Shown in pieces: positions 1 to 5,444 of a stretch of DNA of 5,668 nucleotides. Within the stretch, counting starts at the first letter, position 1. The number at the start of each line of letters is the position of its first letter. The stretch is from Clostridiales bacterium UBA1446 (GTDB lineage: Bacteria; Bacillota; Clostridia; Oscillospirales; Oscillospiraceae). The DNA lies in assembly GCA_002329245.1 (NCBI GenBank), contig DCTG01000226.1, positions 1,592 through 7,259 on the forward strand, written 5' to 3'. Made by a program: the position numbers and the translations under genes. The notes under the pieces are model-generated. The model was not told the DNA's origin and ran no database searches. It saw nothing but the letters and a program-made list of their open reading frames with translations.

Positions 1-49
1 AAATTGCGCGTCTATCCATTCGATTGTTCCCTTCCAAACCTTGCATAGA

Positions 50-65
50 GGCGGCTGATGCCGCC
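50..65 (-). terminator. Possible terminator hairpin after the MarR gene
   Basis: GGCGGC and GCCGCC form a perfect 6-bp stem around the 4-base loop TGAT, about 20 bases beyond the MarR stop codon. In the minus direction no clear T-run follows, so if it ends transcription it is a weak or non-canonical terminator. A second small dyad, CGGAA-CCTA-TTCCG at 81-94, spans the MarR stop codon itself. The first 86 bases of the window hold no other gene: the one short minus-strand frame there ends after 22 codons. Confidence 0.4.
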
Positions 66-86
66 GTATAGAATAATCATCGGAAC

Positions 87-521
87 CTATTCCGACTCCT
101 GCAGATTCCGGTAGATTCGACCGAGCAGCAAGCTCAGCGTATCGATTTCGCATTTCGAAAGCCCGTTAACGAGCCGGCAGTCAACTTTTCGTTTGCTCTC
201 TTCCATCCGCCTTTTCACTTCATACGCTTTCTGTGTCAGGAGGATCGTTCTGCATCTTCCGTCTGCGGCGTTTTTTTCGCTCTGCAAAAACCCCTTGCTC
301 TCCATCCGCTTGACTATGCCGATTACCGTTGGATGCTTCAAACCGAGAAAGCGCTCGATTTCGCGCAACGTCACGGTTTCCTCCCGTTTCCGGAACAAAA
401 AGTTTAGCACCGCATACTGCGACATCGTAAGATCCAAGCTTTTCAGCTGACGGTTCATGCCCGCTTCCAAAATATCGTGGATCTGTTTAAACTGCAGCCC
501 CAAACTGTTTTCCTTTTCCAC
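87..521 (-). CDS. MarR-family winged helix-turn-helix transcriptional regulator
   Basis: This is a 144-residue cytoplasmic DNA-binding protein of normal MarR length, expected to act as a dimer and usually as a ligand-released repressor. An N-terminal helix (about 8-30) leads into a winged HTH. The sequence TLREIERFLGLKHPTV (51-66) holds the first helices, the recognition helix runs to about residue 78, and the wing spans 79-97. The wing carries the family signature D87-x-R89 followed by LLT at 94-96. The C-terminal helices (about 98-142) would form the dimer interface. Cysteines lie at 90 (in the wing), 115 and 124; redox sensing is possible but not shown. The start is GTG, chosen because AGGAGG lies 8 bases upstream. 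Its promoter overlaps a perfect palindrome, which suggests autorepression. The neighbouring AzoR-like gene is a plausible second target. The family call is firm; the ligand is unknown. Confidence 0.93.
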   Translation of the reverse strand: MEKENSLGLQFKQIHDILEAGMNRQLKSLDLTMSQYAVLNFLFRKREETVTLREIERFLGLKHPTVIGIVKRMESKGFLQSEKNAADGRCRTILLTQKAYEVKRRMEESKRKVDCRLVNGLSKCEIDTLSLLLGRIYRNLQESE

Positions 522-529
522 TCCCCCAC

Positions 530-535
530 CCTCCT
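530..535 (-). promoter_or_regulatory. Ribosome binding site of the MarR gene
   Basis: A perfect AGGAGG lies 8 bases before the GTG at 519-521. It fixes GTG as the start; the gene has no better-placed ATG. Confidence 0.85.
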
Positions 536-538
536 ATA

Positions 539-565
539 CGTAGCACGCTACGCATTATAATGCGT
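539..565. promoter_or_regulatory. Paired dyads at the MarR promoter, probable operator
   Basis: Two overlapping inverted repeats are visible. ACGCATTATAATGCGT (550-565) is a perfect 16-bp palindrome, and CGTAGC-AC-GCTACG (539-552) is a 6+2+6 dyad. The first contains the -10 box and the second covers the predicted transcription start. MarR proteins typically bind palindromes of 16 to 20 bp at such positions and block RNA polymerase. Binding by this particular MarR protein is inferred. Confidence 0.65.
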
Positions 566-582
566 CCAAATTATTCTGTCAA
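554..582 (-). promoter_or_regulatory. Consensus vegetative promoter of the MarR gene
   Basis: On the minus strand TTGACA (582-577) and TATAAT (559-554) are separated by exactly 17 bases, a perfect match to the housekeeping sigma-70/sigma-A consensus. Transcription would start near 547, giving a leader of about 25 bases before the GTG. A promoter this strong normally needs repression, in keeping with the operator-like palindrome on its -10 box. Confidence 0.85.
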
Positions 583-587
583 GGATT

Positions 588-607
588 TTTATCGCGAGGC
601 TGATAAA
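588..607. repeat. Small inverted repeat upstream of the MarR -35 box
   Basis: TTTATC and GATAAA are 6-bp arms separated by 8 bases, ending 5 bases upstream of the -35 hexamer. It could be a further regulator site or chance in AT-rich DNA. Confidence 0.3.
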
Positions 608-639
608 TAGAACTTGAGACAGTATACATACAAGAATGA

Positions 640-682
640 GCCAAAAGAACTCTCAGAAACGCGGCGGGGTATTCCCCGCCGC
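640..682 (-). terminator. Terminator of the AzoR-like gene
   Basis: GCGGCGGGG (661-669) and CCCCGCCGC (674-682) form a perfect 9-bp GC-rich stem with loop TATT, starting 4 bases past the TAA stop. In the minus direction the tail is GTTTCTGAGAGTTCTTTTGG, which is T-rich but interrupted. It separates the reductase transcript from the MarR promoter. Confidence 0.7.
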
Positions 683-686
683 CGCC

Positions 687-1361
687 TTACCATCCTGTTC
701 TGATGTGATTATCCGAGAGCTGAACGTTGATCAGCATTTCCTCAATCTTACCGACGGCCTTTTCCACCGCTTTCTTCTTCTCTTCGTCCGTTGTGCCGGT
801 GTTGTCCACCAACAATTCGTCCACGTATCGGAATCCGAGAAAACGCATGATATCCTCTACATAGCCCAGTCCCTTGTTCATGGAGGGCCGGAGAACCCAT
901 GGAATATTGCCGCCGGAAGACTGCACATAGAAAAAGGACCGGTCTCTATCGCCCATTAAGCCCACCGGTTTCTCCTTCCGGAAGGCAATCGTCTTGTTCT
1001 TCTGGATGACGCAGTCCAGATAATCCTTAACGACTCCGGGAAAGGAGAGGCTCCACATCGGAGCGGCAAGCACAATGATCGATGCGGATATAAACTGGTC
1101 GCACAGGCTTTCCATCCTCCTTACCTGCGCCTGATCCTGAAGCGGGAGCTTCTTCAGCGCATCTCCGCTTACAAGGCAGCTGCGGCTTCCGAAATAATCC
1201 CAATGCGGCCGCGGAATATTATCCGTATAGAGATTCAGTTCCTCAACGCTTGCATCCGGGTGAATTTCCATCAGGCGTTTCACAAGCGCTCTTGCAACCG
1301 TACGGCTGACGGACACGGCTTCCGGTTTGGAACTTGCGATAAGGTAGAGTATTTTCCCCAC
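687..1361 (-). CDS. AzoR-like FMN-dependent NAD(P)H oxidoreductase (azo/quinone reductase family)
   Basis: This flavodoxin-fold protein has 224 residues from GTG at 1361, or 226 from ATG at 1367. It resembles FMN-dependent NADH-azoreductases, cytoplasmic dimers that pass two electrons from NAD(P)H to quinones, azo dyes or nitro compounds. Numbered from the ATG, the first beta strand GKILYLI (4-10) leads into the FMN-phosphate loop, with serines at 12, 13, 19 and 21. IIVLAAPMWSLSFPGVVKDY (97-116) matches the AzoR pattern AAPM-(Y/W)-(N/S)-(F/L)...LK(D/N)Y, which holds the isoalloxazine ring. S150-S-G-G153 matches the SRGG loop, and FLGF appears at 176-179, as in AzoR before its last strand. I prefer the GTG start because GGGAGG sits 7 bases before it but only 1 base before the ATG. 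The true substrate cannot be read from sequence. Adjacent MarR and a quinone-type reductase suggest an electrophile response. Confidence 0.85.
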   Translation of the reverse strand: MGKILYLIASSKPEAVSVSRTVARALVKRLMEIHPDASVEELNLYTDNIPRPHWDYFGSRSCLVSGDALKKLPLQDQAQVRRMESLCDQFISASIIVLAAPMWSLSFPGVVKDYLDCVIQKNKTIAFRKEKPVGLMGDRDRSFFYVQSSGGNIPWVLRPSMNKGLGYVEDIMRFLGFRYVDELLVDNTGTTDEEKKKAVEKAVGKIEEMLINVQLSDNHIRTGW

Positions 1362-1368
1362 ATGCATT

Positions 1369-1374
1369 CCTCCC
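1369..1374 (-). promoter_or_regulatory. Ribosome binding site that favours a GTG start for the AzoR-like gene
   Basis: GGGAGG lies a single base before the ATG at 1365-1367, too close to serve it, but 7 bases before the in-frame GTG at 1359-1361. A second ATG at 1361-1363 is out of frame. Confidence 0.6.
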
Positions 1375-1380
1375 TTTCTG

Positions 1381-1391
1381 TAATGCCATTA
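1381..1391. promoter_or_regulatory. Dyad in the AzoR-like gene leader, possible regulator half-sites
   Basis: TAATG-C-CATTA is an 11-base inverted repeat just upstream of the ribosome site. It contains the hexamer TAATGC, which is also the arm of the perfect palindrome at the MarR promoter, but here the half-sites face the other way. I found no convincing -10/-35 pair for this gene between 1392 and 1453. Confidence 0.3.
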
Positions 1392-1453
1392 GTATGCGCA
1401 AGGCGTTGTTTCTCATGTGGAGGAAAAGGTATAATTCCCCTTAATAAATGAAT

Positions 1454-1500
1454 GGGGCTGCTGTGCTTCGGATACATAAAACCCAAAGCGCAGCAGCCCC
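1454..1500 (-). terminator. Long hairpin after the chemoreceptor gene, probable terminator
   Basis: GGGGCTGCTGTGCTT (1454-1468) and AAGCGCAGCAGCCCC (1486-1500) form a 15-bp stem with a 17-base loop and one imperfect position. It lies 30 bases past the stop codon of the chemoreceptor gene. In the minus direction it is followed by ATTCATTTATT, a moderate T-rich tail. The imperfect pair is G-U in plus-strand RNA but C-A in minus-strand RNA, so the structure folds a little better on the plus strand, where no gene is seen. Confidence 0.65.
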
Positions 1501-1529
1501 AGCCGAGTTTCTTTGTTCTTTCGCCTGGA

Positions 1530-3839
1530 TTACACGGAACGCCTCCGTCTTCTCTGCGTGTTTACATCAGCCTTATAGGTCTTATAAATCTTAGCGGCCC
1601 TATCTTCCGCATCGGTCTCAGCCTTCGCTTCCGTCTTTTCTTTCAGTCTCAGGAAAGACAAGGTATCCTTCATTGCGTGCGACAGGCTCTTTAGTTCGTC
1701 GCTTGCCGCGGCTGTCTGTTCGCTGGCGGCGGAATTCGACTGGACCACAGTGGAAACCTGATCGATTCCCTCAAGCACCTGACCGATTGCCGTAGCCTGT
1801 GCCTCGGATGCCTGAGTAATGTTGCTGATCAGTTCCGTCATCTTCTTTGAGGTACTAATCAAATTATCAAGCGACTTTGCGGCCTCGTCTACGTTTTTCT
1901 TCCCGCGTTCCACAGCCTTGATGGATCCGCCGATCAGTTCGCCGGAGTTTTTAGCGGCTTCTCCGCTCTTCGTGGCAAGATTTTTCACTTCCTGCGCCAC
2001 CACAGAGAAACCTCTTCCGTGGATGCCGGCTCTGGCTGCTTCGACCGAGGCGTTGAGCGCAAGTATATTTGTCTGGAAGGCGATTTCTTCGATGGTTTTG
2101 ATGATCTCACCAATTTGGGCGGAGGTAGTGCTGATTTCAGACATGGATTCAACCATCCGCTGCATCTGCAGATTTGTGTTTTGCACCTCGGAAAATGTCT
2201 CCTGGGAAAGCTCATTCGCTTTTTCCGCGTTTGTGGCGTTATGGTTCACATCATTTCCGATTTCCGTAACGGTGGCTAACAATTCCTCTATGGCGGACGC
2301 CTGCTCCGTCGCCCCCTGTGCCAGCGACTGCGATGAGGAAGACATCTGCTCCGCCCCGGCCGTTACCTCGTCCGTCGCCTGCATGATGCTTGCGAAGATT
2401 TTATTCATGTCTTCCGTAATCGTTTCCAGCGCGGTTTTTATGGGCAGGAAATCTCCCCTGTAATCCTGTACGGGTTTTACGGTCAGATCGCCCTTTGCAA
2501 TGCCTCCTAAAAGATCCGAAATCTCTTTGATGTAACCGTTTAGGGTATCCACGGTTTTCGTAAACGCTTTGGACAATACCCCGATCTCATCCTTGCTTTG
2601 GATTTTCGGAACGCCTGTATGCAGGTCTCCGTCGGCAAGCATCTCAATCCTTTTGACAAGCGCCGAGATTGGATTCGCAATCGGGCGGGCGATAAGAATT
2701 GCAAGAAATATCGAAAGCAGAATGAAAACCACAACCATAAGGCCGGTTATCGCCATGCCGACGTAGAAGCTGTTCATCATTTCACTGACGTTCACACAGA
2801 CTGCGATGCTCCACCCGTCTGTATTTTTAATCGGCAAATATCCGATACACACGTGCTGACCTTCCAGGGTAACCTCTTTTACATCCGTATCTCCCGCGAT
2901 CATGCTCTGAACCACGGATGCGATTTCGGAATAAGAATTATCCTGCTGCGCTAAGGTAATGTAATTGACGAAGTTTTTGACCTTATCCTTATTCTGGTGC
3001 GCAACGATCTGGCCGCTCTTATCTACTATAAAACCGTAACCGGATTCGCCGATGGTAATGTTTTTTACTACCTGGTTAAACTTTTCCGCCGCATAATCGG
3101 CCATGAGGACGCTTTTTTCTCCGGTATCGCTGTTGATCAGGGCGCTAATTCTGATCGCAGGCATACGGGTGGCCTCATTCATGAATGTTCCGGTCATATA
3201 AGTCGACCCTATCATTGCCTGCTGAAAATACACTTCGGAACTGACATTTTTCCCGTCTGTCGTGATTCCGTTTTCATTCGCCAGGTTGATCTCAAGCACA
3301 CCCGAAGTAATTCTTTTTATGTAATCGACTTTTTGCTCTAACGTAATGCTTGTATCCGTGACTCTCGGGTTTTGCGCAACTGCCTCCACTTCCAGTTTGT
3401 AATTTTTGATTGCATTGTCGACCGATTCGCTGTACGCGGTCACACTGGACTGCACCTGATTTCTCATGCTTTGCACATTGTTATTATACAACAGGATACC
3501 CATCACGGCGCCGGAAAGGATTGTAATCAAAACCGCCAACCCCGCCATGGAAAAAATCAGTTTCTTTTTAATAGAGCTTTTCTTTAGTAACGAAATATCT
3601 CGTTCCCGCATTTTCTTATTGGCTTTGGTTTTTTGGGTCTTTTCCATTTTTCCGTTTACCTCGTTGGTATTCGCCTGCAGCAAGCCGTTTGTCAGATTCT
3701 TCGGCGTTTCAAGCTTTTCGTTCGTCTGGTCCTTTTGCGGCTCAGGCTGCATCCCCGCCTTTGTCAGATCCCCTTTTTTTGGGGATTTTCCATGTGTAAA
3801 ACGTTTCAATAAATCTGCAGCTTTGCTGAAAATATGCAT
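1530..3839 (-). CDS. Transmembrane methyl-accepting chemotaxis protein with periplasmic-type dCache sensor
   Basis: This chemoreceptor signals through CheW and CheA to the flagellar motor. It has 769 residues from ATG at 3839; an in-frame ATG at 3890 would give 786. From the 3839 start: a charged, Lys/Asn/Gln-rich cytoplasmic segment (1-93), membrane helix 1 (about 94-117), an extracellular double-Cache-like domain (about 118-357), membrane helix 2 (about 359-385), a HAMP domain followed by a second HAMP-like segment (about 386-485), then a long signalling coiled coil. The hairpin tip [20 protein letters not shown] (585-604) is the near-invariant CheA/CheW contact region. The sensor has YFQQAM, as in many dCache domains, but lacks the R-x-W-Y pattern of amino-acid-binding dCache domains, so the ligand is unknown. 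The C-terminus ends in five arginines plus SV and shows no NWETF-like CheR/CheB tether. The 3839 start is preferred because GGAAAGAG precedes it, whereas 3890 has no ribosome site. A later ATG at 3647, with GAGGT 10 bases upstream, is a third option. Confidence 0.93.
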   Translation of the reverse strand: MHIFSKAADLLKRFTHGKSPKKGDLTKAGMQPEPQKDQTNEKLETPKNLTNGLLQANTNEVNGKMEKTQKTKANKKMRERDISLLKKSSIKKKLIFSMAGLAVLITILSGAVMGILLYNNNVQSMRNQVQSSVTAYSESVDNAIKNYKLEVEAVAQNPRVTDTSITLEQKVDYIKRITSGVLEINLANENGITTDGKNVSSEVYFQQAMIGSTYMTGTFMNEATRMPAIRISALINSDTGEKSVLMADYAAEKFNQVVKNITIGESGYGFIVDKSGQIVAHQNKDKVKNFVNYITLAQQDNSYSEIASVVQSMIAGDTDVKEVTLEGQHVCIGYLPIKNTDGWSIAVCVNVSEMMNSFYVGMAITGLMVVVFILLSIFLAILIARPIANPISALVKRIEMLADGDLHTGVPKIQSKDEIGVLSKAFTKTVDTLNGYIKEISDLLGGIAKGDLTVKPVQDYRGDFLPIKTALETITEDMNKIFASIMQATDEVTAGAEQMSSSSQSLAQGATEQASAIEELLATVTEIGNDVNHNATNAEKANELSQETFSEVQNTNLQMQRMVESMSEISTTSAQIGEIIKTIEEIAFQTNILALNASVEAARAGIHGRGFSVVAQEVKNLATKSGEAAKNSGELIGGSIKAVERGKKNVDEAAKSLDNLISTSKKMTELISNITQASEAQATAIGQVLEGIDQVSTVVQSNSAASEQTAAASDELKSLSHAMKDTLSFLRLKEKTEAKAETDAEDRAAKIYKTYKADVNTQRRRRRSV

Positions 3840-3850
3840 GACAATCACAT

Positions 3851-3858
3851 CTCTTTCC
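3851..3858 (-). promoter_or_regulatory. Likely ribosome binding site of the chemoreceptor gene
   Basis: GGAAAGAG ends 11 bases before the ATG at 3837-3839. The match and spacing are moderate, but the in-frame ATG at 3890 has nothing comparable upstream. Confidence 0.45.
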
Positions 3859-3933
3859 AGTAGATTGAGGATTCCCGGCGAAAAATTCATCCCATAACGT
3901 CAGGTTAATCTTATCAGACTCTAACATATAATC

Positions 3934-3964
3934 ATTATATCGACACCCAAAACCCAATTCCTTA
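3934..3964 (-). promoter_or_regulatory. Chemoreceptor promoter, possibly sigma-D (sigma-28) type
   Basis: The minus strand reads TAAG (3964-3961), 16 bases, then GTCGATAT (3944-3937). The Bacillus sigma-D consensus, used for motility and chemotaxis genes, is TAAA-N14-16-GCCGATAT, so this matches 3 of 4 and 7 of 8 positions. TATAAT (3939-3934) overlaps the same place, so the housekeeping factor could also use it, although I see no good -35 hexamer at 16 to 18 bases. ATATAAT-C-ATTATAT (3926-3940) is a perfect 15-base dyad across the -10 region. Confidence 0.45.
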
Positions 3965-4037
3965 TATATATTTTCACTAAAGATTATTACGGGTTTTTGT
4001 CTGTTTTCTCATTCCAAGGAACAAATAGTTAACAAAT

Positions 4038-4075
4038 GGAGCTGGTAAGTGGTGAAAACCACCATTACCAGCCCC
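4038..4075 (-). terminator. Terminator of the LysR gene
   Basis: The arm 4038-4053 pairs with 4058-4075 across a GAAA tetraloop. The stem has 5 bp next to the loop, a 2-base bulge, 8 bp of GCTGGTAA with TTACCAGC, and two more G-C pairs beyond one mismatch. In the minus direction it follows the LysR stop by about 30 bases and runs into CATTTGTTAACTATTTG. The plus-strand side is also T-rich (4081-4093), so it might work both ways, though no plus-strand gene enters it. Confidence 0.7.
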
Positions 4076-4102
4076 GTTCCATCTTTTTCTTTTCGTTGTT
4101 TC

Positions 4103-5050
4103 CTATTCCGGTTGAAGGGCGGCTTTATTTTTTCTCCGCCTTATCTTTTTATCACGGCGCAAAAGCTCAAACTCCTGCTGTAGCAATAACGCGAATTTTT
4201 CCACAAGTTCGTTTTCCTCTTCTTCACGCCAGATAGCTAAAAGAGTATCCATCTTTCCCGTGTAGTACTTTTTCAGGTTGCGGTCTCTGGCAACTCTGCT
4301 CATCTCCGTTCCAACGACTATGCCGCGCCCCATCTCAGCAAGCGTATAGGAGGAATCCCGATCGGGCGACCAAATGACCTCCTTCGGCGAAAGCCCCCAC
4401 ATTCTGATTTCCTTCTGTACGCGCTGCTCGTACTCCTTCGGACTCTCGTTTTCAAAGGTATCCACGATAAACGGCTCATTGACAAAGGTAGCATAGGTGG
4501 CGCTCGGTGTAACGAGTGGGTTTTCCGGTGAAATCATCACCGCCTGCGGAGATTTTAAGAGCTCCAACTGCCGCAAGCCCGGTTCGTCCGGCGCAAAGCG
4601 TCCATTGATAACAATCAGGTTGCAGCTTCCGTTGAGCAGCCGTTCATTGAGCATAAGGGGAGAATAGCGCACGCTGTCCACACTGAGTTCTGGGTATTCT
4701 TTTCGCAGTTTTTCCAACGCGCGGTTCGGAGTTGATCCCAAATCAAGAAAATTTTGATATCCGACGCGAAAACTCTGATATTCCCGTTCGTTCATGTGAC
4801 CGATTTCTATGAGCGCTTCGTTGTAGATACGGCTGATTTCAAGAAGGGCTTGATAATACCGTTCTCCGGCCGCCGTCAGCGTAACGGAACGCGAAGTGCG
4901 GATAAAAAGGGAAAATCCGAGCCGTTCTTCCAGCGAGGCAATATTTTTGCTGACCGCCTGCTGTGAGAGGAACAGTTCTTTGGCAGTATTGGTAAAACTC
5001 AGCGTTCTGGCAAGCGATAAGAACACTTTTATTTTGGTATCCTGAAGCAT
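4103..5050 (-). CDS. LysR-family transcriptional regulator
   Basis: This LysR-type regulator has 315 residues from ATG at 5050, or 320 from ATG at 5065. An N-terminal winged HTH is clear: the sequence from F10 through SFTNTAKELFLSQQAVSKNI (18-37) to the conserved LEERLG (40-45) and LF-RTSR-VTLTAAG (48-62) is typical. A linker helix (about 64-90) leads to the periplasmic-binding-protein-like effector domain (about 94-290, beginning FRVGYQNF). The C-terminal end is unusually basic (about 297-310), after an acidic and Leu-rich helix. I chose 5050 because LysR proteins usually place the first conserved Phe near residue 9 to 10; neither ATG has a strong ribosome site. The gene is transcribed away from the molybdoenzyme gene across 379 bp, and LysR regulators commonly activate the divergent neighbour in response to a substrate-like co-inducer. 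The inducer here is unknown. Confidence 0.92.
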   Translation of the reverse strand: MLQDTKIKVFLSLARTLSFTNTAKELFLSQQAVSKNIASLEERLGFSLFIRTSRSVTLTAAGERYYQALLEISRIYNEALIEIGHMNEREYQSFRVGYQNFLDLGSTPNRALEKLRKEYPELSVDSVRYSPLMLNERLLNGSCNLIVINGRFAPDEPGLRQLELLKSPQAVMISPENPLVTPSATYATFVNEPFIVDTFENESPKEYEQRVQKEIRMWGLSPKEVIWSPDRDSSYTLAEMGRGIVVGTEMSRVARDRNLKKYYTGKMDTLLAIWREEEENELVEKFALLLQQEFELLRRDKKIRRRKNKAALQPE

Positions 5051-5131
5051 GTTCCGCGCCCCCATTCCGCTTTCTCAAGGACTCGTTGCCAAACGCAGAT
5101 AATAACCGCATTTTTCTGTCGTTTCGTAAAT

Positions 5132-5160
5132 ATGATACTCCGTATTCCCACAAAAAGCAA
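5132..5160 (-). promoter_or_regulatory. Probable LysR gene promoter
   Basis: The minus strand carries TTGCTT (5160-5155), 17 bases, then TATCAT (5137-5132). The -10 box matches 5 of 6 consensus positions and the -35 box 3 of 6. The start would be near 5125, leaving a leader of roughly 60 to 75 bases. Confidence 0.5.
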
Positions 5161-5277
5161 TGTATTGTTCGCGGTTTCTGTCAGTATGGCCTCCTTCCTC
5201 ATGCCGCTTCCCTTCCTCAGACCTGCTGATACATTCCTTTTAACTACTTATGGTTGTAGATTCGCGTATTTTGTTGT

Positions 5278-5306
5278 TTGCTTTTCCCACTTTCAAATAC
5301 TATACT
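5278..5306 (+). promoter_or_regulatory. Probable molybdoenzyme gene promoter
   Basis: TTGCTT (5278-5283), 17 bases, then TATACT (5301-5306), the latter matching 5 of 6 consensus positions. The weak -35 box fits a promoter that needs an activator such as the divergent LysR protein. Transcription from about 5313 would leave a leader of about 130 bases. Confidence 0.5.
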
Positions 5307-5422
5307 TATCATTGGAATCAACCGAGCGCATTTGTACATCGGACGGACATACACCGAATCGCATCGACCGCGGCGACGCGCAATTTTTCTCTGCAATTCC
5401 AGCGCGCTGCGGCCTCATAATC

Positions 5423-5437
5423 AGGAGGACAGGAGGG
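5423..5437 (+). promoter_or_regulatory. Tandem ribosome binding sites of the molybdoenzyme gene
   Basis: Two AGGAGG motifs stand 8 bases apart (5423-5428 and 5431-5436). The second ends 8 bases before TTG at 5445-5447. An in-frame TAA at 5418-5420 excludes any earlier start, and the next in-frame ATG (5496) has no ribosome site, so TTG is the start. Confidence 0.8.
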
Positions 5438-5444
5438 AAATTCG

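Larger units (their letters stand above)
5066..5444. other. Divergent intergenic control region between LysR and molybdoenzyme genes
   Basis: These 379 bases hold no convincing gene. They contain one promoter in each direction, about 120 bp apart, both with the -35 hexamer TTGCTT. CCTTCCTCA occurs twice (5193-5201 and 5211-5219) between the two promoters. From 5313 to 5444 there would be a GC-variable leader of about 130 bases before the molybdoenzyme start, including TCGACCGCGGCGA, a near-palindrome around 5364-5376. I could not pick a single LysR T-N11-A box with confidence. Confidence 0.6.

Noticed and set aside
12..80. A 22-codon minus-strand frame starting ATG 7 bases after the MarR stop
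   Set aside because: It seemed at first to be a downstream gene running off the window, but it meets TAG at 12-14. It also overlaps the hairpin and resembles no known peptide.
1819..2463. A 214-codon plus-strand frame antisense to the chemoreceptor
   Set aside because: It mirrors the codon-biased signalling coiled coil, has low-complexity Ser/Phe-rich content and no ribosome site. It is a shadow frame.
3768..3786. ATCCCC-T7-GGGGAT hairpin with a seven-A heptamer in the chemoreceptor coding strand, a possible slippage site
   Set aside because: It lies in an ordinary Ser-Pro-Lys-Lys-Gly-Asp coding stretch. A frame change there leads quickly to stops, and no stimulatory structure beyond the small stem is evident.
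3742..3957. A minus-strand frame overlapping the chemoreceptor start, hinting at a frameshift
   Set aside because: Its translation has no family features, and the true frame continues without a break, so no frameshift is needed.
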